Positions 40,631 to 50,857 of a stretch of DNA of 64,000 nt are shown one piece after another (the stretch's first letter is position 1; the number at the start of each line of letters is the position of its first letter). The stretch lies in NCBI GenBank assembly GCA_001442985.1, contig LDYB01000019.1, positions 62,001 to 126,000 on the forward strand, in the 5' to 3' direction. The position numbers and the translations under genes are program-made. The stretch comes from Armatimonadetes bacterium DC. GTDB taxonomy: Bacteria > Armatimonadota > Fimbriimonadia > Fimbriimonadales > GBS-DC. The notes beneath the pieces are model-generated. The model was not told the origin of the DNA. It worked only from the letters and a program-made list of their open reading frames with translations, and did no database searches.

Positions 40631-41500
40631 ATGGAGGAACGCGAATGGGTCTACTGGATGCTGCTGGCGCACGGTGAACACCGCGACCTGCGCAAACGCT
40701 TTCGGCAGCAGCAACCTGCCGACATCGGCGCCTTCCTGCGCGACCAGCCCGAATGGACACAAATGGAGCCACTCCTGACCCAGGAAGCGCTGGTGTTGCA
40801 CCAGTTCCTGCAGCAGGGAGGGCAGTTTCTTACCTGCTATCATCCCGAATATCCCGCGCGCCTGCATGATGCCTCTGCCCCACCGCTGGTGCTGTACGCG
40901 CTGGGCAAACTCGCCCTGCTGGAGTCTGCCCCCCTCGCCGCAATAGCAGGCTCACGCAATCCCTCGGAAGAGGCACAAACGCAAACCCAGCGCGTTGCCC
41001 AGCATCTCACAGAGCAGGGTTATGGCATTATCACAGGCTTCGCGAAAGGCATAGACCAGATTGCCGCGCGCACCGCGCTGGAAGCAGGCGGGATTGTGGT
41101 GGGGATCCTGCCTCAAGGGTTGCTTTCCAAACTAACCCAGCAGCTTGTTCGGGAATGGATGCAGCCCCTCAACGACGACCGCCTGCTCCTGCTCTCAGAG
41201 CTGCACCCGCTCGCGGGCTGGTCTTCAGGGGCAGCGATGATGCGCAACCGTCTGGTGGCAGCCCTCGCGGAGTTCGTGGTGATTATCGAATCGGGGGCGC
41301 GAGAGTCGCTCAAAAACGGCAAAAAAGTATTCAGCGGCACCTATCAATGCGCCGAAGTCGCCCACAAAATGGGGCGCACTGTGTACGCGCTGGATCTCCC
41401 TGCGCCAGGCAACCAGCAACTGCTAAAAACGGGCATCGCCCGACGGTGGGGCGAACCCCTCGAGCAGAGCCATCACTCCCAGCTTCATCTCTTCCCCTGA
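40631..41500 (+). CDS. DprA/Smf-like DNA-processing protein
   Basis: The 289-residue protein has a Rossmann-like DprA domain: PLAAIAGSRNPSEEAQTQTQRVAQHLTEQGYGIITGFAKGIDQIAARTALEAGGIVVGILPQG, then MMRNRLVAALAEFVVIIESG and an SGTYQCAEVAHKMGRTVYAL segment. DprA loads RecA on incoming single-stranded DNA during transformation. It diverges from standard DprA in losing the YP-x2-N segment after the glycine loop, and the N-terminal 80 residues are unlike the usual SAM-like domain. It begins 2 bp after the RecQ-ComF gene, so the two are co-translated. A DNA-uptake role is inferred; a defence role is an alternative. Confidence 0.8.
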   Translation: MEEREWVYWMLLAHGEHRDLRKRFRQQQPADIGAFLRDQPEWTQMEPLLTQEALVLHQFLQQGGQFLTCYHPEYPARLHDASAPPLVLYALGKLALLESAPLAAIAGSRNPSEEAQTQTQRVAQHLTEQGYGIITGFAKGIDQIAARTALEAGGIVVGILPQGLLSKLTQQLVREWMQPLNDDRLLLLSELHPLAGWSSGAAMMRNRLVAALAEFVVIIESGARESLKNGKKVFSGTYQCAEVAHKMGRTVYALDLPAPGNQQLLKTGIARRWGEPLEQSHHSQLHLFP

Positions 41501-41598
41501 AGCCCGGATTTCCCTCTAAACTCCGTACCCCTACCTGCCGATAATCCCCTCTGAGGCAAGGAGTGCCGAATCGTGCAGGGACGCGAGAGGAGGGAGCG

Positions 41599-42045
41599 AT
41601 GGAACCGATTCGCGCAACGCGCATCTTCTGGGATACGCCGACTCTGCAAACGGCGGAGCGGGCAATGAGCCACGCCAGCGCACGCCACCGCGCTCTGGCG
41701 CATAACCTGGCGAACGCCAACACCCCTAACTATCAGCGGGTGGATGTGCCTTTACCCACGCCGCCTGCCGAAAACCGCGCCGTGCAACTGGCGCGCCAGC
41801 ACGCCATAATCCCCATGCGCGCCTCCGACCCGCGCCACTACACCGCGCCCCCAGAACCCCGATGGAGGAACGCCCTTGAGCAGTTTTCGAACGCTCCCAT
41901 GCGAACGGACGGCAACACCGTAGACCCTGAACGCGAGATGGCGCTCTTAGCCGAAAACGAACTGCGCTACGCGATGCTCGTGCGAATCGCAGGCGGGCAG
42001 GTGCGTACCCTGCTCACCGCCATCACAGGCGGACAAAACCGATAG
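41599..42045 (+). CDS. flgB: Flagellar basal-body rod protein FlgB
   Basis: The 148-residue protein begins at the ATG at 41599, 6 nt after a GGAGGGAG site; an upstream in-frame start lacks support. It has the rod-protein signature HRALAHNLANANTPNYQRVDV near residue 30 and a C-terminal helix (MALLAENELRYAMLVRIAGGQVRTLLTAI). FlgB builds the proximal rod. It is the first of six adjacent flagellar genes in the standard order flgB, flgC, fliE, fliF, fliG, fliH. Confidence 0.93.
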   Translation: MEPIRATRIFWDTPTLQTAERAMSHASARHRALAHNLANANTPNYQRVDVPLPTPPAENRAVQLARQHAIIPMRASDPRHYTAPPEPRWRNALEQFSNAPMRTDGNTVDPEREMALLAENELRYAMLVRIAGGQVRTLLTAITGGQNR

Positions 42046-42055
42046 GAGGTGAACG

Positions 42056-42463
42056 ATGGGACTGATCAATACCATGCGCGTGAGCGCAAGCGGTCTTTCT
42101 GCAGAACGGCTGCGCATGGACATAATCGCCGACAACCTCGCAAACGCGAACAGCACGCGCACGCCCGAAGGCGGACCCTACAGGCGCAAAGTCGCCATCT
42201 TTGAACCCATCACCCCAACTGCCTCTATGCCAGGGGGCGTGCGCGTGGTGGGGATTGCCCATGACCCAACTCCGCCACGGCTGGTCTATCAGCCCGGACA
42301 TCCTGACGCCGACCCCAACGGCTATGTCGCTTACCCGAATGTGGAGATGGTGCATGAGATGGTGGACCTTATCACCGCCAGTCGCGCCTACGAAGCCAAC
42401 ATTCAGGCGTTCAACGCCGCCAAAAACATGTTCCTGCGCACGCTCGACATCGGGCGCGTGTAA
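42056..42463 (+). CDS. flgC: Flagellar basal-body rod protein FlgC
   Basis: The 135-residue protein has the rod motif RLRMDIIADNLANANSTRTPEGGPYRRKV and the FlgC C-terminus NPNGYVAYPNVEMVHEMVDLITASRAYEANIQAFNAAKNM. An AGGAGGTG site lies just upstream. FlgC is another proximal rod part and binds FlgB. The length is a typical FlgC length. Confidence 0.95.
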   Translation: MGLINTMRVSASGLSAERLRMDIIADNLANANSTRTPEGGPYRRKVAIFEPITPTASMPGGVRVVGIAHDPTPPRLVYQPGHPDADPNGYVAYPNVEMVHEMVDLITASRAYEANIQAFNAAKNMFLRTLDIGRV

Positions 42464-42476
42464 GGAGGGCTGAACG

Positions 42477-42803
42477 ATGGAGATTAAGGGCATCGTCCGT
42501 CCCCTGCCGCGAATCGAGATTAATGAGATCAAGCCGCCGGAATGGCTGGCGCCTGAGTCCACCGACGAGAGCGACACGCTACGCGCCGACTTCGGCGCGA
42601 TGCTCCGTGAGGTGATTGGGCAGGTCAACGACGCCCAGAATCACGCCAGTGAACTCGCCCAGCGGTTTGCTCAGGGCGAACCCGTGGACGAACATACGCT
42701 TGTGCTGGCGATGGAACGCGCCAACCTCGCGTTCCAACTGACCTTGCAGGTGCGCAACAAAGTGCTGGAAGCCTATCAGGAGATTATGCGTTTGCAAGTT
42801 TAA
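42477..42803 (+). CDS. fliE: Flagellar hook-basal body protein FliE
   Basis: The 108-residue protein has the FliE C-terminal pattern: QVNDAQNHASELAQRFAQGEPVDEHTLVLAMERANLAFQLTLQVRNKVLEAYQEIMRLQV. FliE joins the MS ring to the rod. It starts 13 bp after flgC with an AAGGAGG site. Confidence 0.94.
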   Translation: MEIKGIVRPLPRIEINEIKPPEWLAPESTDESDTLRADFGAMLREVIGQVNDAQNHASELAQRFAQGEPVDEHTLVLAMERANLAFQLTLQVRNKVLEAYQEIMRLQV

Positions 42804-42814
42804 GGTGAAAACTT

Positions 42815-44479
42815 ATGCAAAACCTGCTCACTCGGCTCAGGGAATGGTGGCATAACACGCCGCGAGCCACCCGCACAGGGATGCTGGTGGGCGCAGGGGG
42901 ACTGCTCGTTCTCTTTGTCGCGCTCGGATTCTGGGCGACCTCGCCCAATTACACCGTCCTCTACACCGGCTTGAGCCCCGCCGATTCCGCCCAGGTGGTG
43001 CAGGCGCTCAAAGAGAAAAATATCCCCGTGCGCACTTCGGGAGGTGGGAGCGTAATTGAGGTGCCCGCCGAACACGCCGAAACCGCCCGACTGGAGCTGG
43101 CAGCGCAGGGGCTTCCCAAAACGGGCGCGCCCGGCTATGCGCGACTCGAAAAAACGCCCTTCGGCATGACCCAGACGATGGAGCAGAACACCCTCCGGAT
43201 TGCGATGGAAGAGGAACTGCAAAACACCATCCAGCATCTGGAACCCGTTGAGAGCGCGCGAGTCCATATCACCCCTGGCAACGACTCGCCCTTCGCCGAT
43301 TCCCGAACCGAGCCAACAGCAAGTGTGGTCGTTACGCTCAAGCCCGGCATGCAGCTGACGCGCGATCAGGTGCGGGGGATTGTGCATCTGGTGAGCCACA
43401 GTGTGGAGGGCTTGAAGCCAGAAAATGTTACGGTGCTGGATTCTGAGGCGCGCCCCCTGTGGAACGGCGGCGACGATTTCGCCAGTGATCAGGAAATCGT
43501 GCGTGCCCGGCGTGAGGCGGAACGCGCCTACGCCGACGAACTCCGCCGCCAGATTCAACAACATTTAGACCGCGTGCTGGGCAAAGACAAATCCAGCGTC
43601 GTCGTGCAGGCAGAGCTGAACCTTGATAAGCAGGAGATTCAGTCCCAGCGTGTGGAGCCATTAGACCCGAACCGTGCCGCTGTCGTGAGCGAGACGCGCA
43701 CAAATGAGCGTCTGAGTGGCACGCCCCCCACTGCGGGAGGTGCGGCAGGAATCGCGTCCAACCGTGCCGAGACGCCGATGTACCCCGCCGCGCCCACCAC
43801 CACAGGTGTCGGCGAATACAACCGTGAAGATAGCGTGCGCAACTATGAGATTAACAAGCAGGTGGAGCATATCGTGCGGGCGCCGGGACGAATCGAGCGG
43901 CTCAGCGTCGCCGTGCTGGTGGACGAATCGGTGCCCGAAAACGCCGTGACCGCCATGCGCGCGTGGCTGGAGACCGCTGTCGGCGCCAGCCCCAACACGC
44001 CCAACCGAATCGTAACCGTTCAGCGCGTGAAGTTCGATACCAGCGCCGCCAAAGCCGCCGAAGAGGAACGCAAAGCGCAGGAAGCCGCCCGGCGTATGGC
44101 AACTCTCTGGAAACTGCTGCCCGTGCTGCTCCTGTTCATCGTGACTTTCTTCCTCGCGCGGGTGATTGGCAAGCAAATTAAACGCCCCACACCCAGCCTG
44201 CCTGCCCAGCGTCCCGTCGCTGCCCTCCCCGGCGGGGGCACGCTCGATGTGAGCATTGGCGAAGAGGGCATCGTCGCCCTCCATTCGGAAGGGGCGCCCA
44301 GCGAGGGTGGGGCGCTAACCCCCATCCGGCGGCGTGGGGAAGAGGAGTCGTTCCTTGAAGAAGAGATGGCACGCGCCATACGCGAACGCACCCAGCCCGA
44401 ACTGCTCGAAATCCAGAAATTCGCTCAGAACAAGCCCGAACATGTCGCCGCGCTTCTCAAAAACTGGATCAAGGGGTAG
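42815..44479 (+). CDS. fliF: Flagellar MS-ring protein FliF
   Basis: The 554-residue protein has an N-terminal membrane helix (about 25-45), the periplasmic ring-building motifs NYTVLYTGLSPADSAQVVQALKEKNIPV and RIAMEEELQNTIQHLEPVESARVHITPG, a second membrane helix (LLPVLLLFIVTFFLARVIG, about 430-450) and a cytoplasmic C-terminus ending NKPEHVAALLKNWIKG, which binds FliG. FliF forms the MS ring of the flagellar basal body. It follows fliE by 11 bp. Confidence 0.95.
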   Translation: MQNLLTRLREWWHNTPRATRTGMLVGAGGLLVLFVALGFWATSPNYTVLYTGLSPADSAQVVQALKEKNIPVRTSGGGSVIEVPAEHAETARLELAAQGLPKTGAPGYARLEKTPFGMTQTMEQNTLRIAMEEELQNTIQHLEPVESARVHITPGNDSPFADSRTEPTASVVVTLKPGMQLTRDQVRGIVHLVSHSVEGLKPENVTVLDSEARPLWNGGDDFASDQEIVRARREAERAYADELRRQIQQHLDRVLGKDKSSVVVQAELNLDKQEIQSQRVEPLDPNRAAVVSETRTNERLSGTPPTAGGAAGIASNRAETPMYPAAPTTTGVGEYNREDSVRNYEINKQVEHIVRAPGRIERLSVAVLVDESVPENAVTAMRAWLETAVGASPNTPNRIVTVQRVKFDTSAAKAAEEERKAQEAARRMATLWKLLPVLLLFIVTFFLARVIGKQIKRPTPSLPAQRPVAALPGGGTLDVSIGEEGIVALHSEGAPSEGGALTPIRRRGEEESFLEEEMARAIRERTQPELLEIQKFAQNKPEHVAALLKNWIKG

Positions 44480-44485
44480 GACGCC

Positions 44486-45502
44486 ATGCTCAAGCCAGCG
44501 GAAAAGAAGCTTACGGGTAAACAGAAAGCCGCAATTGTGCTGGTCGCCTTAGGCACGGAGATAGCCTCGAAAATCCTGCCGCACCTCAACGAGGCAGAAG
44601 TGGAGGAACTCAGCCTTGAGATTGCGCGATTGGGCAGCATCCCCGCCGAGGTGCGCCAGCAAGTGATTAAGGAGTTTTACGAAATCTGCCTTGCGCAGAA
44701 CCTCGCGCTGGAAGGCGGCTTGGACCACGCCCGCACAATGCTGGAGCAAGCCTTTGGTCCCGATAAGGCTCAGGAGATTCTGGAACGCCTGACCCGCGCG
44801 CTCCAGATGCTCCCCTTCGACTCCATCAAAGGCGTGCATCCTACCCAGCTCAGCACCTTCCTTGCCGATGAACATCCGCAAACCATCGCGCTGGTGCTGG
44901 CATATCTGGAGCCACAGACCGCCGCGGCGGTCATCAGCAACCTGCCCCCCGAACTGCGCCCCGAAGTGGCGGAACGCCTCGCCACGATGGGCAGCACGCC
45001 GCCCGATGTGATTCGCCGCGTAGAGGCTGTCCTGCAACGCAAGCTCTCCAGCATCGCCAGTCAGGAACTCAGCGCCGCGGGCGGCGTCAAAAGCCTCGTC
45101 GAAGTGCTACAGTGGGTAGACCGCAACACCGAACGCGCCATCTTTGACTACCTCAACGACACCAACCCCGAACTCGCCGAAGAAATTCGCAAACTCATGT
45201 TCACCTTCGAAGACCTGCTGCAACTGGACGACCGCGCCATCCAGCAGGTGCTGAAAGAGGTGGATATGAAAGAACTCGCGCTCGCCCTCAAAGGCGCCAG
45301 CGACGCGCTCAAAGAGAAAATCTTCCGCAACATGTCCGAACGCGCCGTCAACATGCTCAAAGAGGAGATTGAGTTTATGGGTCCCGTGCGCGTGCGTCAG
45401 GTGGAAGAGGCCCAACAGCGTATCGTGAGCATCGTGCGACGCCTTGAGGAAGCGGGTGAAATCGTAATTTCGCGCGGCGGCGAGGAGGAGATGCTCATCT
45501 GA
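44486..45502 (+). CDS. fliG: Flagellar motor switch protein FliG
   Basis: The 338-residue protein has the FliG domains: N-terminal KAAIVLVALGTEIASKILPHLNEAEVEELS for FliF binding, the EHPQTIALVLAYLEP motif for FliM, and the C-terminal torque domain FTFEDLLQLDDRAIQQVLKEVDMKELALALKGASDALKEKIFRNMSERA with the conserved charged residues. It starts 6 bp after fliF. It is the rotor part of the motor switch. Confidence 0.96.
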   Translation: MLKPAEKKLTGKQKAAIVLVALGTEIASKILPHLNEAEVEELSLEIARLGSIPAEVRQQVIKEFYEICLAQNLALEGGLDHARTMLEQAFGPDKAQEILERLTRALQMLPFDSIKGVHPTQLSTFLADEHPQTIALVLAYLEPQTAAAVISNLPPELRPEVAERLATMGSTPPDVIRRVEAVLQRKLSSIASQELSAAGGVKSLVEVLQWVDRNTERAIFDYLNDTNPELAEEIRKLMFTFEDLLQLDDRAIQQVLKEVDMKELALALKGASDALKEKIFRNMSERAVNMLKEEIEFMGPVRVRQVEEAQQRIVSIVRRLEEAGEIVISRGGEEEMLI

Positions 45503-45503
45503 A

Positions 45504-46271
45504 ATGAACAAACCCACTCCATTTCCAGCCCTCGAAACCTTACGGGAGGAGCGCGCCGCCGCGCCCCTCCCGCCAGACCTCGCCCCCTGGACAGGCACGG
45601 GTAAAGTCAAAACGAATGATTCCCCCAAGCCCGCGTCCGCCGTGTTCCCTGAAGTGAAGGCGCCCGCTCCCGAACCGCCTGCCCCTGACTTAGAATCCCT
45701 CCAGCGCAAAGCCAACGAAATTATCCGCACCGCGCATGCACAGGCGCAACAAATCCGTCAGCAAGCCTACGAAGCAGGCTACCAGCAGGGCTACGCCGAA
45801 GGCAAACAGCAAGCCCAGCAGGAAATGGAGCGCGCCCTCCAGCTCCAGATAGAGTCACTTCGCGCCGAGGTGGAACAGTTCCTCCAGTCCCTGCGTGCGG
45901 AGTTTGACGCCTACCTGCAGGCGACCGAAACCCCCATGCTGGAACTGGTGATGGAGATTGCCCGCAAAGTCATCCGCGAGGAGTTGCGCATGCACCCCGA
46001 CCATATCCTCGCGCTGATCCGAGACGCCCTGCGACGCATCAAGGGTTTCGGCGCCGTGCGCATCTTTGTGAACCCCGCAGACTTAGAGCGCGTGCGCCAG
46101 CATCGCGCCAGCCTGCTCAGCGTGCTGGACGGGATAGACCAGCTGGAGATTCTCGAAGACCGGCGCGTAGAGGCTGGCTCTTGCCGCATCGAAACAGAGC
46201 AGGGCACTTACGACGCCCGACTCACCACCCAGCTGGAACTGATTGAAAACGCCCTGCGTCAGGCGGGGTAG
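45504..46271 (+). CDS. fliH: Flagellar assembly protein FliH
   Basis: The 255-residue protein has a Pro/Ala-rich N-terminus, a long glutamine-rich coiled coil (YEAGYQQGYAEGKQQAQQEMERALQLQIESLRAEVEQFLQSL, about 85-135) and the C-terminal V/A-ATPase stator-like domain (MEIARKVIREELRMHPDHILALIRDALRRIKGFGAVRIFVNPADLERV, then SCRIETEQGTYDARLTTQLELI). FliH regulates the export ATPase FliI. It starts 1 bp after fliG. FliI would be expected next, but the cluster ends here and a gene on the opposite strand begins 4 bp later. Confidence 0.92.
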   Translation: MNKPTPFPALETLREERAAAPLPPDLAPWTGTGKVKTNDSPKPASAVFPEVKAPAPEPPAPDLESLQRKANEIIRTAHAQAQQIRQQAYEAGYQQGYAEGKQQAQQEMERALQLQIESLRAEVEQFLQSLRAEFDAYLQATETPMLELVMEIARKVIREELRMHPDHILALIRDALRRIKGFGAVRIFVNPADLERVRQHRASLLSVLDGIDQLEILEDRRVEAGSCRIETEQGTYDARLTTQLELIENALRQAG

Positions 46272-46275
46272 CCGC

Positions 46276-48843
46276 TTAGCCCAGAATCAGCTCGTACCAC
46301 ATCGTGCGGTGGGCAGGTTCCAGACGCAGCCGCGCCGTGTTGCGCCCCGTGCTGACCGCCGCGATTCGCTGCCGACGCTTGCCGTTGCTGTCCAGCGCCC
46401 AGCACGCAACCTTCTGCGCGGGGAAGGGCACGCTCAACTCCAGCGTCGGCACGGCGATTCGGGTCGGCGCATCGCCCCACTGGTTGCCCACCGTGATGCG
46501 CCCCTCGCCCAGCTCGCGCAGGTTCCAGCCCGTGTTTTCCGCATAGCTGACGGTCGTAATCAGACACCGCCAGCGTGTTCCATGCTCCAGCGCCGTCAAC
46601 ACAAACGCCGCGAACCCGTCCAGCGGCGCCTCCACACAGCGCAACTGGAAACGGTCGCCCAGCTCATAACTGCGCCCCTTCAGAAAACCCACGGCAACTT
46701 TGCTGACAGGGCTACGCACCACGAACACGCCTCGCTGCTGGCTGAACCCTGTCCACACCACCTCGCCCGTGTCCGATTCGTAGCGTTCAGGGTTCAACGC
46801 TACTTTATCAGGAGGCAGGGCGTTCGGCGGTGTGTCTTCGCGACGGCGTACAATCCCAATCCGATGGCGGAACGCCCAGCGCCCGTCCAGCCCCGCATGC
46901 TCGCCCGACACCAGCCCCCACGCCCAGGAAGTGCGCAGATGGTCTATCTCGTCGTCTGCATTCAGCTCCGCCGCTGTCCAGCGCCGTGCCCGCGCCACAT
47001 CCCCGCGCAAAAAGAGCGCCGCGCCCGCCCGCATCAGCCCCCACATCACAGGGTGCTGATTGATATCGAACATCCCCGTAATCCGCTCCGCCTTGAGGTC
47101 GGCGCTATGACTATAGGTATACAGAAACAGCGCGTCCCAATCCTGCAGGGAAGCCAGTGCCGTGAGCATCGGGATTGCTTCGGCGCAATACTGGTTCGGG
47201 GCAGGGTGATTATACTCCGTGACATTGAAGGGGCGCCCCACCACACGGCTCACCGCCAATCCCGTCAGCGTGCCCCCACCCGTGTTGACCATCGGCAGGT
47301 TGCGCACATACCAGTCGGTCGCGCTCCACGCCTGATTCGGGAACTCTGGGTGTTGCCAGTAGGCGTGCGTGTCTACCGCGTCCAGTTCCGCCATCAGGTT
47401 CGGCGTGCTACAGCGGATTATCGTGCCGAATACCACGCCCTTCACCTTCAGCTCCTCTTTCAGGAAGCGGTACATGCGTTGCCAGTAGTGTTGCTCGGTC
47501 TCCCACAGGAACCGCAGCCAATCTTTCTGGGCGCGTTCGGGGTAGCGCGCCCACTGCCGACGGTAAAGGATTGGCACGCGCCCCTCTGCCAGCGCCTCGC
47601 CCTCAGGCAGGTAGCGTACTGTGCCCCCTCTCTGAAGGCGAATCCCGCGTAGCCAGACCGCCCCCGTCTGCTTCCCCAGCCCCGAAAACAGCAAGCGTGC
47701 GTTGGTGTCATCCTGACTGACAAACCCGACCACCTCATAGGTTCGCCATTCGGGGGTCAGGCTCACGGTTTCCTCAACGCCCAGCGTCTGCCACGGCGCA
47801 TGCGCCATCCCGATGGAGACTCGCAGGGGGCGCTCGGCGTCGGCGCGCGCCTCAAAGCGAATCGTATAGAGCGCCCCACGCTCCACCTGCAGATTCGGCT
47901 GATGAAACTGCACATGCCAGTCCTGATCGCTCGCCTGCGTAATACGGATTTGCACCGCGCCTTCCTGATAGACCGCCTCTGCACGGGCGCTCCCGTGCTG
48001 TTCCAGCACCCACTCGGCGCCGCCCCGCGTAAAATCGGCGTTGCGCAACAACGAGGTTCCCAGCGGCTGGTCTATCTCGCCCCATGCCTCTCGAAGGCGG
48101 GCAGTTGTGCTATAGCGACGGCGGAGCCACTCGTTCCACTGGCGTTGCAGCGCCTGCTGGAACAGTTCGGGCATGCGGTCATACACGCCCAGAAACCAGC
48201 TCTGCAGGCATCCGTTCTCGTTGTTGATTTCTACCATCGCCAGGGCGGGGTCTTCAGCATAGGTCAGCCCTGTGTAGGGGTTCCGATGGGTCAACAGCTG
48301 GCGGGCGTACTCCTGCTGAAGCACCATCAGCGGCTCATAGAAAAAGCCAATCCCGTGCTGGTCTTTCACATCCCGTACCGAGTCAATCGCTTCGGGCAAG
48401 CCATCCTTACTGAAAAATCGGCGGTTGACCAGCAGATTGATGTTCCCATAAATCCCGCGCTTTTTCAGCTCAGCGAACAGGTAGTCAAACCGATCCAGCG
48501 CTTCGGGGTTCAGCGTGCGTGAAGTGCCTCCAGAGTAGTCGATGAGGGAAGGCTGTGCCCAGTCGGCGTCCATGTGATGAAACCGAACGCAGTTCACCCC
48601 TGCTCGCGCCAGCCGCTCCGCAACTTTGGGCGCGTCGCTTTTCGGGGGAAAGTTCGCGCCTGCCGTGAAGTTGACCCCCCAGAATCGGATTCGGCGCGAG
48701 CCTGTGTAATAATGTCCATCCCGACCGACCCGCACTGCCCCCCGTGCCCCTGCAGGCGCATGAAGCAAAAAGCGGAAGTCGGCTATTCCTTCTGGCGCGC
48801 TGTCCCAGCCGAACCCGAACGGAAATGTGTTGCCTCCTTGCAT
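46276..48843 (-). CDS. Glycoside hydrolase, clan GH-A-like, with inserted carbohydrate-binding domain
   Basis: The 855-residue protein has a TIM barrel starting at GSRRIRFWGVNFT and ERLARAGVNCVRFHHMD. The acid/base candidate is in MVEINNEN (about 205-212). A CBM4/9-like beta-sandwich seems inserted around residues 265-400 (NADFTRGGAEWVLEQHGSA...WHVQFHQPNLQVERGALYTIRFEARAD). The nucleophile candidate is in PFNVTEYNHPAP (about 545), and a C-terminal beta domain follows. No signal peptide is present, so it is probably cytoplasmic or exported by another route. The substrate is unknown. It is convergent with fliH and has no clear ribosome binding site at its ATG. Confidence 0.75.
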   Translation of the reverse strand: MQGGNTFPFGFGWDSAPEGIADFRFLLHAPAGARGAVRVGRDGHYYTGSRRIRFWGVNFTAGANFPPKSDAPKVAERLARAGVNCVRFHHMDADWAQPSLIDYSGGTSRTLNPEALDRFDYLFAELKKRGIYGNINLLVNRRFFSKDGLPEAIDSVRDVKDQHGIGFFYEPLMVLQQEYARQLLTHRNPYTGLTYAEDPALAMVEINNENGCLQSWFLGVYDRMPELFQQALQRQWNEWLRRRYSTTARLREAWGEIDQPLGTSLLRNADFTRGGAEWVLEQHGSARAEAVYQEGAVQIRITQASDQDWHVQFHQPNLQVERGALYTIRFEARADAERPLRVSIGMAHAPWQTLGVEETVSLTPEWRTYEVVGFVSQDDTNARLLFSGLGKQTGAVWLRGIRLQRGGTVRYLPEGEALAEGRVPILYRRQWARYPERAQKDWLRFLWETEQHYWQRMYRFLKEELKVKGVVFGTIIRCSTPNLMAELDAVDTHAYWQHPEFPNQAWSATDWYVRNLPMVNTGGGTLTGLAVSRVVGRPFNVTEYNHPAPNQYCAEAIPMLTALASLQDWDALFLYTYSHSADLKAERITGMFDINQHPVMWGLMRAGAALFLRGDVARARRWTAAELNADDEIDHLRTSWAWGLVSGEHAGLDGRWAFRHRIGIVRRREDTPPNALPPDKVALNPERYESDTGEVVWTGFSQQRGVFVVRSPVSKVAVGFLKGRSYELGDRFQLRCVEAPLDGFAAFVLTALEHGTRWRCLITTVSYAENTGWNLRELGEGRITVGNQWGDAPTRIAVPTLELSVPFPAQKVACWALDSNGKRRQRIAAVSTGRNTARLRLEPAHRTMWYELILG

Positions 48844-48888
48844 AGTAAAGGCAAAGTTCGTTGAAGCGCCTCAAAATCCTGTTGAGTA

Positions 48889-48906
48889 GGAACGGTTTCA
48901 GCCGTC
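48889..48906. repeat. Solo half-arm of the hairpin repeat
   Basis: GGAACGGTTTCAGCCGTC matches the right outer arm of the repeats at 3373-3390 and 38526-38543 with one change (C to T) that still allows a G-U pair in the small palindrome. It stands alone in the region between the glycosidase and mreB. Confidence 0.7.
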
Positions 48907-48920
48907 GCCTTTTCAGTTAA

Positions 48921-50033
<1,113 letters not shown>

Positions 50034-50039
50034 ACCGCC

Positions 50040-50849
50040 ATGCGCCGCTCGCTGATGATGATGGCAATCCTTGCCGCCGCGGGGCTGGCGCTGGGCGTGT
50101 ATCACAATCGGCATACGCAGAATGGACAGTCGGACCCGATCACGGCGCTTGTGCGTGCAACGATTGTGCCCCTCCAGAGTGGGTTGAGCAATATCGCGAA
50201 CGCGGTTAGCACGCGCGGGCGCGCTCTGATTCAGGCACAACACGCCGCACGCGAGGTTGACCAGCTCAAAGAGGAAAACGCACGCCTGCGCCTGCAACTG
50301 AGCCAGATGGAGCAAATTCAACGCGAGCATACCACGATGCAGAGCCTGCTCCAGCTGCGTCCCGCGCTGATGGGCAAATGGGTCGGCGCCCGAGTAATTG
50401 CTAACTACCCCCAGGCAGGACAGCAAACGCTGATTATTGATAAAGGCACACGCGATGGGATTCAGCCAGGCGCACCCGTCGTGGTTGGTGAGGGGCTGGT
50501 GGGCGTGGTGGTGCAAGCCGATTCGAGCCATGCGATTGTGCGCTTCGTGAGTGCCCCCCGCGTGGCGGTGAGCGCGAAAGTGCTGAACCCGCAAAAAGTA
50601 TCTACGGGTGTGGTGGAAGGGCGGGGCGAGTCGACGCTCCTGCTCAACTTTTTGTCTCCCGAAGCGCCTGTCCAGGCAGGGGATAAGGTCGTAACCGCAG
50701 GGCTGGGTAGCAAATATCCCCCTAACATCCCTATCGGTACGGTGGAGCGTGTCTGGATAGACCGCCAGTATTCCGTCAAGAAGGCGATCGTCGTGCCCGC
50801 GGTGGACTTCAGCACCCTCGAGATCGTTCTTGTTCAGCAAGGAAAGTAG
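50040..50849 (+). CDS. mreC: Rod shape-determining protein MreC
   Basis: The 269-residue protein has one N-terminal membrane helix (SLMMMAILAAAGLALGVY), a coiled coil (AAREVDQLKEENARLRLQLSQMEQIQRE, about 75-105) and the MreC beta-barrel core (GARVIANYPQAGQQTLIIDKGTRDGIQPGAPVVVGEGLVGVVVQADSSHAIVRFVS...VVTAGLGSKYPPNIPIGTVERV). It joins the MreB cytoskeleton to the peptidoglycan synthases. The usual next gene, mreD, follows only after a two-gene insertion. Confidence 0.93.
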   Translation: MRRSLMMMAILAAAGLALGVYHNRHTQNGQSDPITALVRATIVPLQSGLSNIANAVSTRGRALIQAQHAAREVDQLKEENARLRLQLSQMEQIQREHTTMQSLLQLRPALMGKWVGARVIANYPQAGQQTLIIDKGTRDGIQPGAPVVVGEGLVGVVVQADSSHAIVRFVSAPRVAVSAKVLNPQKVSTGVVEGRGESTLLLNFLSPEAPVQAGDKVVTAGLGSKYPPNIPIGTVERVWIDRQYSVKKAIVVPAVDFSTLEIVLVQQGK

Positions 50850-50857
50850 CTGGTGAG

